41,709 nt of DNA, from assembly GCA_945879075.1 (NCBI GenBank), contig CAMCUY010000010.1, positions 1-41,709 on the forward strand. The letters are read 5' to 3'. The position numbers were made by a program, and so were the translations under genes. Below are positions 25,296-34,064 of this stretch, piece after piece. Every line of letters begins with the position of its first letter. Within the stretch, counting starts at the first letter, position 1. This DNA is from Akkermansia muciniphila (GTDB lineage Bacteria; Verrucomicrobiota; Verrucomicrobiia; Verrucomicrobiales; Akkermansiaceae). The notes under the pieces are model-generated. The model worked only from the letters and a program-made list of their open reading frames with translations. It did no database searches and was not told where the DNA came from.

Positions 25296-26210
25296 ATGTG
25301 CGGCTACAAACCCGCCGTGGAACCGATCCGCTATTTCAACCGTCATACGCAGACCCTCGAAACCGAACAAGTTTACGGCCAGGGATTCCTACGCTGGACT
25401 TACGGCCACCCGCTCGGGGCGATCTCGCTGAACGCCTTCGTCAAACGTCCGTTTTTCTCGAAATGGTATGGCCGCCGGATGAGCACGCCGGAATCCGCCG
25501 CGCGGGTCGCGCCGTTCATCACGCAATACGGTCTTGATCCGGCGGATTTCGCCGACACGCCCGATTCCTACCGCAGCTTCAACGAGTTCTTCTACCGGAA
25601 ACTCAAGCCCGCGGCGCGACCCATCGATGACGACGAGGACAGCGTCGTGTTTCCGGCGGACGGGCGGCATCTCGGTTTCGAGCGCGCCTCGGCCATCGAG
25701 GGAGTATTCGTCAAAGGCCAGAAATTCGACCTGCCCGCACTGCTCGGCGACCGCCAACTCGCGGCGCGTTATGCGGACGGCGCGCTGATCCTCTCGCGGC
25801 TTTGCCCGGTGGATTACCATCGTTTCCATTTTCCCGCAGCGGGCGTGCCTGGCGAAACACGCTTGATCGAGGGGCCTCTATTTTCCGTGTCACCCATCGC
25901 TCTGCGTCGGCGCCTCGCCTATCTGTGGACGAACAAGCGGACGATCACCGAGCTGAAAAGCGAGCGCTTCGGCAAGGTGCTTTGCCTGGAAATCGGCGCG
26001 ACCTGCGTGGGCACAATCCGCCAAACCTTCACGCCCGGCAAGCCCGTCGCGAAGGGCGCGGAAAAGGGCTATTTCGCCTTCGGCGGCTCGTCCACGCTCA
26101 CGCTCTTCGAGCCGGGTGCAGTGCGACTCGAAACAGACCTCCTCGAAAACTCGCGCCGACAAATCGAACTCTACGCGCGGATCGGCAGCCAGATGGGCCG
26201 CTCCGCTTGA
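25296..26210 (+). CDS. psd: Phosphatidylserine decarboxylase proenzyme
   Basis: Psd makes phosphatidylethanolamine at the membrane. It self-cleaves to produce a pyruvoyl group; the cleavage site here is FGGSSTLTLF near residue 266, where the Gly-Ser bond replaces the usual LGST form, as in the plant/clostridial-type branch. The catalytic aspartate and histidine regions (FPADGR and CPVDYHRFHFP) are present. The 304-residue length fits this branch. ATG 25296 was chosen; an in-frame start at 25179 lies inside dps. The glnD start follows 38 bases after the stop. No pssA is visible. Confidence 0.92.
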   Translation: MCGYKPAVEPIRYFNRHTQTLETEQVYGQGFLRWTYGHPLGAISLNAFVKRPFFSKWYGRRMSTPESAARVAPFITQYGLDPADFADTPDSYRSFNEFFYRKLKPAARPIDDDEDSVVFPADGRHLGFERASAIEGVFVKGQKFDLPALLGDRQLAARYADGALILSRLCPVDYHRFHFPAAGVPGETRLIEGPLFSVSPIALRRRLAYLWTNKRTITELKSERFGKVLCLEIGATCVGTIRQTFTPGKPVAKGAEKGYFAFGGSSTLTLFEPGAVRLETDLLENSRRQIELYARIGSQMGRSA

Positions 26211-26248
26211 CCTTCCCGGACCAGCGAACACCTTTTCATCAACCGCAG

Positions 26249-29005
26249 ATGCTCAATCACCTCAAGACTCTCAAGGAACACGCCAAGGAAGCTCTCAAGC
26301 CGGCCTTGGAAGGCCAACTCTCACCGGCCGAGCGGATCGCGCTGTATCAGAAGTTTCTGAAAATCGAAGAGCATCGCATCCAGCTCCACCATCACGCCGG
26401 GGACGGCGGGCTGGAGGTCGCCCGCGCCCGCGCGGTGCTCTTGGATATTGTTCTCGGCTCCATCCTCGAAGCCTCGCTCCGTGCCGGTAAAGGGAAAATG
26501 CTGCCCATCGCCTTGGTCGCCACCGGCGGTTACGGCCGCGGCATGCTCAATCCGCGCTCGGACATCGACATCCTTTTCCTCCTGCCGCGGGCATCCACCA
26601 AACTGCCGCCGCAGCTTCAGGAGCTCGTCCAAAACGTCCTCTATCTGCTCTGGGACGTCGGCTTCAAAGTAGGCCAGGCCTGCCGCTCGATCCCGGAATG
26701 CATCGAACAAGCCAAGGCCGATCAGGAAAACAAGACCTCGCTCATGGACGCCCGCCTGATCGCCGGCGACGCGGACCTATTCGCCCAATTCCAAGCCCGC
26801 TTCGCCAAGGAGTGCGTTAGCAAGGGGCAGGCCGCCTTTTTCGACCTTCGCCGGAAAGACCTCCGGAGCCGCCACGAGAAATACTCCCGCACCGTTTTCC
26901 TCCAGGAGCCCAACGTCAAGGAGAGCTGTGGCGGCATGCGCGACTATCATAACATCGAGTGGGTCGCCCGCGTCAAAACCGGCAGCGCGAGACTTGAGGA
27001 TCTCGTGGAGAAAAAACTTCTCACCGCCTCCGCTTTCAAGGAAATCGAGGAAGCCTACGATTTCCTCCATCGCGTCCGCAACGAGCTCCACTACCACTCG
27101 GGCAAGGCCACCGACCAGCTCACCCTCCAGCTGCAGGGAGTCGTCGCCACCGCCTTCAACTACCCGCAGCGCAACATCCTGCGCAGCACCGAGGCGTTCA
27201 TGCGCGACTACTACCGCCACACGCGGCACATCTATCAACACGCAGCCTCCCTGATGGAGACCTTCCAGATCGAGGAGGAATCCCGCTCCGAATCCGGCAT
27301 CCGCTCGTTCCTGACATTCCGCAAAAAAAACCGCGAGGAATTCGACGGGTTCATCGCCAGGGACGGACGCCTGTTCCCCGCCAACCCCGATATTTTCAAA
27401 GACGATCCCAACCGTCTGATGCGGCTCTTCCAGCACTGCCAGGTCCGCAACCTGAAACTCAGCCCGCAAATCCGCCGTCTCATCGCCAGCCATTGGGAGG
27501 ACATCGACCGTCCGTTCCGTTATTCAAAAGCCAACCGCGAGGTCTTCCAGGCGATTCTCGAGCGCAAAGGCGACGTCGCGCGAACCCTCCGCCTGATGCA
27601 CCGCATCGGCCTCCTCGGCCGCTACCTGCCCGAGTTCGGCGCGCTCGACTGTCTCGTCCAGCACGAGTTCTTCCACCGCTACACCGCGGACGAGCACACA
27701 CTGCGCTGCGTCGACCAGCTCGACCAGCTCATCGCCGAGACCAACCCGCGGCGGGAAATCTATCGGCGTCTGTTTTTGGAAATCCAGGATTCCTACGCCC
27801 TCTATCTGGCCGTGATCCTGCACGACACTGGCCGCGCCGAAAACGTCCGCGAACACATCGACGGCTCCGCCATGCTCGCCGCGCGGCTTTGCAACCGCCT
27901 GCAAATCCAAGGCGCCCGGCGCTCGCTCATCATGTTCCTGGTGGACAACCACCTGAGCTTCTGGCGCACCGCCACCACCCGGAATCTCGATGATCCGGAG
28001 GTCATCGCCGAGTTCGCCAACATCGTCAAAACCCCGTCCAATCTCGACGCGCTGTTCCTCTTCACCTTCGCTGATTCCAACGCCACCTCGCCCGAAGGAT
28101 GGACCGGCTGGAAGGAAAGTCTGATGCTCCAACTCCACGCCGCCACCCGCATCTTCCTCAAGGACGGCCGCGAGAAATACTCGCAGAAACTCGACGCCGA
28201 CCGCCTCGCCCTGCGCGACCAAGTGCTCGGCATGATGCGCGAGGACTATCACCCGGATGTCCACAACCACTTCGAACGGATGCCGGACTCCGCCTTCCAT
28301 TTCCGGCAAGCCGCCCACATCGTCACCCAGATCAGGACCGTCCGCCACTTCCTCCAGCGGGAAACCGACACCTCCGATCCCTTCGCCTCCTGCATCAAGT
28401 GGATCGACCACACCGACAAGGGCTACACCGAGCTCGTGCTCGCCACCCGCGACAAGCCGTTACTGTTGGAAAGAATCTGCTGCGCCCTCGCCTCGGAGCA
28501 AATCAACATCCTCTCCGCCGACCTCTTCACCCGCACCGACAAGATCGTCGTCAACATCTTCCGCGTCTGCACCACCAACTTCGAGCCCGTCTCCGCCGCG
28601 TCCACCCGCAAGCGCTTCCTGGACACCTTCGAGACCATCCTCGCCGCTGATAGTTACGACCCCGAGAAGTTCCTCCGTCGCAAGGTCAATTTCCTCAAGC
28701 CCCGCTCGGACAATGGTATCACCGTCCCGGTCCGCGCCGTCGTTAGCAATGACCTGCACCCCACTTGCACCACGGTTGAAATCCAAGGTCTTGACCGTAT
28801 CGGACTACTTCACGACCTCTTCCACACCATCAACCAGCATGGCTTGAACACCGCACACGCCCGGATTTGCACCGAGAAAGGCGTCGCAATGGACACCCTT
28901 TACATCACCACGGAGGAGGGGGAAAAGATCCAGGATCAGGAACTTCTCAAGCAGCTTGAAGAAGAATTCTCCACCCTCGTCGCCCGCCACGAAACGCCGG
29001 GTTGA
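26249..29005 (+). CDS. glnD: PII uridylyltransferase / uridylyl-removing enzyme
   Basis: GlnD senses glutamine and adds or removes UMP on PII proteins. The 918 residues show the family order: nucleotidyltransferase domain (GGYGRG at 93-98, metal-binding DID at 105-107), a GlnE-like helical middle region, an HD domain (HDTGR near 525-529) and two C-terminal ACT domains (~725-800 and ~842-918, each starting with a V/L-E/V-DR-LL pattern). All catalytic residues I can check are intact. The same frame stays open 447 bases upstream through psd, but that part is a shadow. No glnB or amtB gene is linked. Confidence 0.94.
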   Translation: MLNHLKTLKEHAKEALKPALEGQLSPAERIALYQKFLKIEEHRIQLHHHAGDGGLEVARARAVLLDIVLGSILEASLRAGKGKMLPIALVATGGYGRGMLNPRSDIDILFLLPRASTKLPPQLQELVQNVLYLLWDVGFKVGQACRSIPECIEQAKADQENKTSLMDARLIAGDADLFAQFQARFAKECVSKGQAAFFDLRRKDLRSRHEKYSRTVFLQEPNVKESCGGMRDYHNIEWVARVKTGSARLEDLVEKKLLTASAFKEIEEAYDFLHRVRNELHYHSGKATDQLTLQLQGVVATAFNYPQRNILRSTEAFMRDYYRHTRHIYQHAASLMETFQIEEESRSESGIRSFLTFRKKNREEFDGFIARDGRLFPANPDIFKDDPNRLMRLFQHCQVRNLKLSPQIRRLIASHWEDIDRPFRYSKANREVFQAILERKGDVARTLRLMHRIGLLGRYLPEFGALDCLVQHEFFHRYTADEHTLRCVDQLDQLIAETNPRREIYRRLFLEIQDSYALYLAVILHDTGRAENVREHIDGSAMLAARLCNRLQIQGARRSLIMFLVDNHLSFWRTATTRNLDDPEVIAEFANIVKTPSNLDALFLFTFADSNATSPEGWTGWKESLMLQLHAATRIFLKDGREKYSQKLDADRLALRDQVLGMMREDYHPDVHNHFERMPDSAFHFRQAAHIVTQIRTVRHFLQRETDTSDPFASCIKWIDHTDKGYTELVLATRDKPLLLERICCALASEQINILSADLFTRTDKIVVNIFRVCTTNFEPVSAASTRKRFLDTFETILAADSYDPEKFLRRKVNFLKPRSDNGITVPVRAVVSNDLHPTCTTVEIQGLDRIGLLHDLFHTINQHGLNTAHARICTEKGVAMDTLYITTEEGEKIQDQELLKQLEEEFSTLVARHETPG

Positions 29006-29077
29006 ACCCAGGAAAGTATCCCGGATGGTCTCAGTCCGATCCAAGGCCCCTGCGTCGCCCCGCCCCGGCCATGCCGC

Positions 29078-29128
29078 CTAGCAGATGGCAAAGGAAGGGG
29101 TGAGCAGCATCAAGATAATGGTTTTCAT
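29078..29128 (-). pseudogene. Signal-peptide remnant (16 codons)
   Basis: An ATG with AGGAAAG a few bases upstream begins a hydrophobic signal-like peptide, MKTIILMLLTPSFAIC, and then meets TAG. The mature protein is missing, so this looks like the truncated 5' end of an exported or lipoprotein gene. Confidence 0.5.
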
Positions 29129-29191
29129 GTGGATGGCTTTCCTATCACGACTTTCCGTTCGCTTGGGTGACGACTTTGTAAATTGAAGCGC

Positions 29192-29470
29192 TTACTCGTC
29201 TTTCATGATCGAGAGCTCCCGGATCGTGCGCTCGGGGAATTCGGATCCTGCTTGGGTGAAGTAGTCGTGATCCCACCGCAAATGCACCAGAGCACCGGGT
29301 GTTAGCGCGGAAATGGCGGCATAGGATCGCTACGGCGACCTTCGGATTCTTCAGGTTGTACTCGATGATGATCTGGAATTGCTCCTGCTTCGGATCGGCG
29401 TATTCACCGGGCTTTTCGTAGCCGAGGTATTTAACGATGGAGAAGGTGGCGAGCTTGCCGGAGTCGCCGC
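29192..29470 (-). pseudogene. Frameshifted remnant of an exported protein gene
   Basis: From ~29465 to ~29325 one minus-strand frame reads as protein (LATFSIVKYLGYEKPGEYAD, EQFQIIIEYNLKNPKVAVAI). A frame change near 29322 continues it (ISALTPGALVHLRWDHDYFT, FPERTIRELSIMKDE) to a proper TAA at 29194-29192. The two parts join as one sensible C-terminal domain. I do not recognise the family and the N-terminus is not recoverable. Confidence 0.6.
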
Positions 29471-29789
29471 AACGGTGGGGGCGGAGGGCCGTTCGCCCGC
29501 CGCATTGGTGATCCTTCAAGCCCGTAAACCGGGCCACAGTATTATGGGAGGAGAGCAGCTAGTGCTTTTTCTCCGGCACGGGGGAGCTCTTTGCCTCAAG
29601 CTTTTTCTCCACTGCTAACCGCCATTCCATGGGCCTGATGTCAGCTCCATAACCGGCCTCGTCGCTGATCTTCAGCCGCCGGCCGAGGGCGGCTGGCGTA
29701 AAATTGCTTCATCTGCGAGGTCGGGCCGGTGAGTTGTTTGAAGCCGATAGCATCGGCGAGCGGTCAGCCCTTGAGTTTCTCGGCGGCGG

Positions 29790-29985
29790 GGTGGTATCGG
29801 CGTCGCCGAAGTTGGCCGCGCCGTCGGTGAAGAGCACTGATACGATTCTGGGCACCAACTAGCTGATAGAACCGGCGAACTGTCCACCGTGTTGTGAGAG
29901 GGTGTGATCCATCGAAGCACGACGATCCTCGCGGACCATCGAGCCGGATTGATCGACCGGCAGCGTGAATCGCAGCGGTTCCACG
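29790..29985 (-). pseudogene. Remnant of a von Willebrand factor A domain gene
   Basis: On the minus strand a metal-site motif VDQSGSM (codons at 29954-29937, DxSGS type) follows RFTLP, and a second VWA hallmark LFTDGAANFGDAD lies at ~29836-29796. Between them is an in-frame stop (SIS-stop). The motifs are only ~33 codons apart instead of the usual ~100 or so, so part of the domain has been deleted. This is a decayed gene, not an active one. Confidence 0.6.
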
Positions 29986-30110
29986 TGTCTGCGGCCGAAC
30001 GAACCGATGCGGAGGCGACGCGGATGGGTGGGGATTTACTTAGAAAAAAGTTTGAGTGAAAATGAAGCGGCTTGTCATGCCGCTCGAATTTGCCGCACCC
30101 TCCGCCACTC

Positions 30111-30584
30111 ATGAGACGCGTGATTATTCATACCGACGGTGGCTGCAAAGGAAACCCGGGACCGGGCGGATTCGGGTTGGTGATGGTTTGCGGAAAGCAC
30201 CGGCAGGAACTCTCCGCCGGGTATCGCCTGACGACCAACAACCGGATGGAACTGCGGGCGGCGATCGCGGCTCTAGAGAGCCTGAGCGAGCCTTGCGAGG
30301 TGGAGTTGCACTCAGATTCCAAATACCTGATCGACGCGATTTCCAAAAAATGGATCGACGGATGGAAGCGGCGCGGTTGGCAGACGGCGGGCAAGAAGCC
30401 GGTGAAAAACCAGGATTTGTGGCTGCTGCTGCTGGGGGCGATCGGGACGCACAAGATCGACTGGCGCTGGGTGAAGGGCCATGCCGGCCATGCGGAAAAC
30501 GAGCGCTGCGACGAACTGGCGAACCTCGCGGTGGCGGGCAGGAATCTGCTCGAAGACGCGGGATTCGAGGCCTCGCGGAGCTGA
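30111..30584 (+). CDS. rnhA: Ribonuclease HI
   Basis: RNase HI cuts the RNA strand of RNA-DNA hybrids, removing primers and R-loops. The four acidic active-site residues are visible: Asp in [14 protein letters not shown], Glu in [10 protein letters not shown], Asp in [11 protein letters not shown] and Asp in CDELAN, plus the conserved His in [10 protein letters not shown]. Length is 157 residues from ATG 30111; an in-frame ATG at 30072 adds 13 Pro-rich residues and is less likely. The upstream side is the decayed region. Confidence 0.95.
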   Translation: MRRVIIHTDGGCKGNPGPGGFGLVMVCGKHRQELSAGYRLTTNNRMELRAAIAALESLSEPCEVELHSDSKYLIDAISKKWIDGWKRRGWQTAGKKPVKNQDLWLLLLGAIGTHKIDWRWVKGHAGHAENERCDELANLAVAGRNLLEDAGFEASRS

Positions 30585-30642
30585 TTCGGATTTCCACGAA
30601 TGTTCACTTTGCTCGGTTTGGAAATTCGGCTATGAGTGATTC

Positions 30643-31599
30643 ATGAATTTTAAAACGCTCGGCCTGCTGCTGGTAATCACCGTATTTCCCTATCAAGGAG
30701 CGTTCGCCCAAAAACCGGTTCCGCCGCCATCCAGCCCGCGCTTGCCGCTCCCGACAGTGTTTCAGGGCGATTCGAAATTCCATGCCATCGTCGCCAAGGC
30801 GGAGCGTGAGAACTGGCGCAACCTGCCGCTCGGCGAGCGGACCATCCGCGTGGCCCGCGAACTGGTGGGCACGCCCTACGTGAATTACACGCTCGAAGTC
30901 GATGACAGGACCGAATCGCCGGTGGCTAATCTCAAGGGCATGGACTGCTGGACGTATTATGAAAACTCGCTGGCTCTGGCCCGGATGCTCCGCTACAAGC
31001 CCGCGCCCTACAAACCGCAAGATCTGCTGCACATGGTGGAAATCGAGCGCTACCGCGGTGGCGTCTGCACCGGGAACTACCTGAGCCGGATGCACCATCT
31101 CGAAGAGGTTTTCCACGACAACCAACGTCGCGGCTACGCGACTAACATCACCTCGCGAATTCCCGGCGCCCAGAAAATCCGGCGCGAGATCAAGGAAATG
31201 ACCGTGCAGTGGAAAGCCTACCGTTACCTGCGTTCGAATCCGTCGCTGATCGAGCCGATGGGGAAAATCGAGGCGCAGGTCTCGGATCTGCCGGTCTATC
31301 ACGTCCCCAAATCCAAGGTCCGCAACGCGGAGAAATACCTGCAGAACGGCGACATCTGCGCCATCACCTCACATGGTCCCGGCGGCTACACCTCGCACGT
31401 CGGGCTGATCATCAGGCTGCGGGACCGGGCTTATTTCGCCCACGCGACTTCCGACACTGACAAGGGGCGGATGACCGTGATCGACCGACCGATCGCCGAC
31501 TACGTCAACGGCGGTTCGAAACACGCCGGCATCATCATTTGCCGACCGAACGATGTGCCGCAGTCGCCTCTGTGGCAGAGCAACGTGGCGCGCCAGTAG
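30643..31599 (+). CDS. Secreted DUF1460 cysteine hydrolase (NlpC/P60-like amidase)
   Basis: A signal peptide (cleavage after GAFA, residue 22) precedes a DUF1460-type domain, a papain-like fold related to NlpC/P60 and annotated as N-acetylmuramoyl-L-alanine amidase-like. The probable nucleophile is Cys102 in GMDCWTYYENSLA and the base His252 in YTSHVGLIIR, with His267 in AYFAHATS as a further candidate. The 318-residue length is typical. It probably acts on cell-wall fragments in the periplasm. It is convergent with glgA (14-base gap). Confidence 0.82.
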   Translation: MNFKTLGLLLVITVFPYQGAFAQKPVPPPSSPRLPLPTVFQGDSKFHAIVAKAERENWRNLPLGERTIRVARELVGTPYVNYTLEVDDRTESPVANLKGMDCWTYYENSLALARMLRYKPAPYKPQDLLHMVEIERYRGGVCTGNYLSRMHHLEEVFHDNQRRGYATNITSRIPGAQKIRREIKEMTVQWKAYRYLRSNPSLIEPMGKIEAQVSDLPVYHVPKSKVRNAEKYLQNGDICAITSHGPGGYTSHVGLIIRLRDRAYFAHATSDTDKGRMTVIDRPIADYVNGGSKHAGIIICRPNDVPQSPLWQSNVARQ

Positions 31600-31613
31600 G
31601 CAGCGCCGCCGGG

Positions 31614-33194
31614 TCAAGCTGTCGCCGGGTTCTCTCCCAGACTCTCGGCGATGGACTTGATGAACTCGCCGGATTCGGTCTCGACTAACGGCCGCGCGAG
31701 CATTTCCTCGTAAATATTGATGTAGCGGCGGGCCACCTCCTTGTGGCTGAATTCCTGCTCGCTCTCGAGCATCACCCGGCGGATTTCCCGCTCGCGGATT
31801 TCCTGCGGCAGCGCGTAAAATTCCATGGCCCGGTCGATCGCCCAGCGGAAGGCTCCCGCGTTGTAATGATCGAAGCGGAAACCGTTGCCCGTCGAATTCT
31901 CGACATCCAGCGGGTGGACCGTGTCGTAAAGCCCACCGGTGGAGTGCACCACTGGCAGCGATCCATAAAGCGGCGACGTCATCTGCGGCAGCCCGCATGG
32001 CTCGAACAGCGAAGGCATCAGCATGAAATCCGAGGCCGCGTAGGCGAGGCGGGAAAGCCGCTCCTCGAAATCGACGATCGCCACCCGCTCGCGCAGATCG
32101 AACGCGGCGACGATTTTGTCGATCCAGTGCTGGTGCGGACCATTGGCGACAATGACCACCTGCAAGTCCTGGTCCCAGTAATCCGAGATCAGGCTGTGGA
32201 GGATTTCCGTGAGAAGCTGGGGGCCTTTTTGCACCGGGTCGAGGCGGGACGGCCAGAAGAAGATCGGCGCGTTGACGTCCTGCTTGAGTTGGAGTTCGCG
32301 CTGGAGGGCGAGTTTGTTAGCCGCCTTGCCTTCGGCGAAATCCGCGACGCCGAAATTGCGGGCCAACGCGTCATCGGTCAGCGGATTGTAGGAAACGTCC
32401 GGCGCGTTGAGAATCCCCGCGGAACAACCGGCTGCATACTTGGCGCGGAGTTCGGCGCGCACGGAGTCAGGCACCACCGAGTGCCAGCCCTCGACGATTT
32501 CCCAGAGGAAGCGCGGACTCACCGTGTTGATGTAGTGGGCGGCGAAAATTCCGGAAGTTAGAAGGTCCACCGGCACATGCGAGCGGGCGTGGTCGTAGTT
32601 GGCCGGCGGACCGGTGAAATACAAATTCATCCAGAACTCGGCGGCATCGATCCCCGCTTCCTCGACGCGCGCCAGCGATACTTGGCGGGTGTGGATGTTA
32701 TGCACGGTGAACAAGCACTTGATGCCGCGGCGCCGGGCCATTGCCGGAATCAGGGCGGTCATCCAGTCGTTACAATGAATCAAGTCCGGCATCACGCGCG
32801 GCACGATGTGGTTGATCAGCTCGCGCTGGAACACCAACGCGATCCGCATCGACTCGTCGGAGTGATTGCTGTAAACCTCGTCGCGATAATAAAAAATCCG
32901 GTCCTCCGCCAGGTGGATGTGCGCTTCCGGCAGGACTTCGTGGTATTTCCTCAACTCCTTCTCGTGCAGGCTGAAAATGTCCCCATGGAACATCCGCCGG
33001 TAGTTCGGCATCGCCACGTGGACGTCCGCACCGAGTTCGAAGAGGGCGGAAACGAGTGATGCGGAAACATCTGCCAAGCCTCCCGCTTTCGCCGACATCC
33101 GCTGCGCCATATTCCCCATGCCCGACGGCAAATAGGTAATCTCCGGCGTGACAATGAGGATTCGCGGCTTAGCGGGCTTGGATTTGGCTGACAT
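31614..33194 (-). CDS. glgA: Glycogen/starch synthase, GT5 family
   Basis: A GT-B glycosyltransferase that elongates alpha-1,4-glucan from a nucleotide-glucose. KAGGLADV (residues 36-43) binds the sugar nucleotide, HCNDWMTALIP and LFTVHNIHTRQ are in the N-terminal domain, and FEPCGLPQMTSPLYGSLPVV holds the two catalytic glutamate-motif positions. Compared with E. coli GlgA, the segment before KAGGL is longer (YLPSGMGNMAQRMSA), typical of a divergent GT5 branch. The 526-residue length fits. Other glycogen genes (glgB, C, P) are not linked, so the physiological donor (ADP- or UDP-glucose) is uncertain. Confidence 0.87.
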   Translation of the reverse strand: MSAKSKPAKPRILIVTPEITYLPSGMGNMAQRMSAKAGGLADVSASLVSALFELGADVHVAMPNYRRMFHGDIFSLHEKELRKYHEVLPEAHIHLAEDRIFYYRDEVYSNHSDESMRIALVFQRELINHIVPRVMPDLIHCNDWMTALIPAMARRRGIKCLFTVHNIHTRQVSLARVEEAGIDAAEFWMNLYFTGPPANYDHARSHVPVDLLTSGIFAAHYINTVSPRFLWEIVEGWHSVVPDSVRAELRAKYAAGCSAGILNAPDVSYNPLTDDALARNFGVADFAEGKAANKLALQRELQLKQDVNAPIFFWPSRLDPVQKGPQLLTEILHSLISDYWDQDLQVVIVANGPHQHWIDKIVAAFDLRERVAIVDFEERLSRLAYAASDFMLMPSLFEPCGLPQMTSPLYGSLPVVHSTGGLYDTVHPLDVENSTGNGFRFDHYNAGAFRWAIDRAMEFYALPQEIREREIRRVMLESEQEFSHKEVARRYINIYEEMLARPLVETESGEFIKSIAESLGENPATA

Positions 33195-33315
33195 CGGGCG
33201 GTAAATTCAGGACTACGACTCTATCCACACCGACCTTGGCGGGATTTTCAAACGACCGCCAACTCAAACTTCCCGAATTCAGGATTTATTTTCACTTTCC
33301 GAGCGGATGGAAATT

Positions 33316-33942
33316 CTACTCGCCTCCTGCCTCCGAGAAATGCCGGATGCAGAACTGGGACCACGTTTCCAAGCGCTCGAACAACGCCCCGTTGAGATCC
33401 GCAAGCGGCGTGAAGCCCAAATCTGTGAGCGCGTCCTCCCGCGAGTTCACCGCCTCGGATTTCAAATCCACCACGTGGACGATGCCCAGATGGACCTGGC
33501 CCACCGGATTCGACTCGTCGTTGAGCAGGGCGATGATCCGGTGCTCGTGCTCCTCGGGAAGATCGAGCTCCTCCTCGATTTCGCGGGTCACCGCCGCATG
33601 ATAGGCGTCCGATCCCGTGCGGCCGCCACCGGTATCGACCGGGTTCACATGACCGCCGACGCCGACGGAAATCTTCGCGTGAAGCCGGCTTTCACCACCG
33701 GATTTCCCGCGGGTGTAGTGAAGGATACGATCCCCGCAGCGGAAAACGCAGTAAGGAATCAACTGCTTGTGGCTCGGGTCGTTTTCCGCCTGCGCCCGGT
33801 CCATGAAAAAGTGGTTCGCTGGATCGAGCAACCGCCCGACCGCTGCATCCAGCCCCGCCGTCCGGATTCCTTCAAACGCCCCGATTTCATCCAACAACGC
33901 GCGCGGCACCACCAACACTTCTTCTCCTGAATACTTCGACAT
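33316..33942 (-). CDS. Nudix-family hydrolase
   Basis: A 208-residue protein with a Nudix-like core: KISVGVGGHVNP followed by a loop and then AAVTREIEEELDLP, the REUxEE part of the Nudix box. The glycine-rich GGGRTGSD insertion between GGH and REIEEEL spreads the motif beyond the standard spacing. The N-terminal part (EVLVVPRALLDE, CVFRCGDRILHYTRG) is typical of a Nudix group with unknown substrate. It lies upstream of glgA on the same strand with a 121-base gap, so it may or may not be in the same transcript. Confidence 0.75.
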   Translation of the reverse strand: MSKYSGEEVLVVPRALLDEIGAFEGIRTAGLDAAVGRLLDPANHFFMDRAQAENDPSHKQLIPYCVFRCGDRILHYTRGKSGGESRLHAKISVGVGGHVNPVDTGGGRTGSDAYHAAVTREIEEELDLPEEHEHRIIALLNDESNPVGQVHLGIVHVVDLKSEAVNSREDALTDLGFTPLADLNGALFERLETWSQFCIRHFSEAGGE

Positions 33943-34064
33943 GCCCGGGAGAATAAATATCCGCCGCCCTTCGCCAAGCCCTCATCGAGAAAGGTTAAAA
34001 CATCGCGCGACGGATCTGTCGAAGAACGGAATTCGCCATGTCGGCGAGGGGCAGCTTGCCTGAG

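Larger units (their letters stand above)
29006..30110. other. About 1.1 kb without an intact gene; decayed gene remnants
   Basis: No open frame here reads as a complete protein. Three minus-strand pieces still look coding when frames are changed by hand (separate entries). The rest, about 29465-29790, contains another short protein-like piece (ISDEAGYGAD, then MEWRLAVEKKLEAK, minus strand, ending at a stop near 29561) that I cannot identify. No transposase, inverted repeat or target duplication was seen. The longest frames in the region are shadows. Confidence 0.7.

Noticed and set aside
25802..26248. Upstream extension of the glnD frame through psd
   Set aside because: It overlaps a well-supported psd gene in another frame and does not resemble GlnD; the ATG at 26249 matches the family's N-terminus.
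29672..30112. A 146-codon minus-strand gene after glnD
   Set aside because: Ser/Pro/Arg-rich translation without domain features; VWA motifs appear in a different frame of the same strand, so this is a shadow of a pseudogene.
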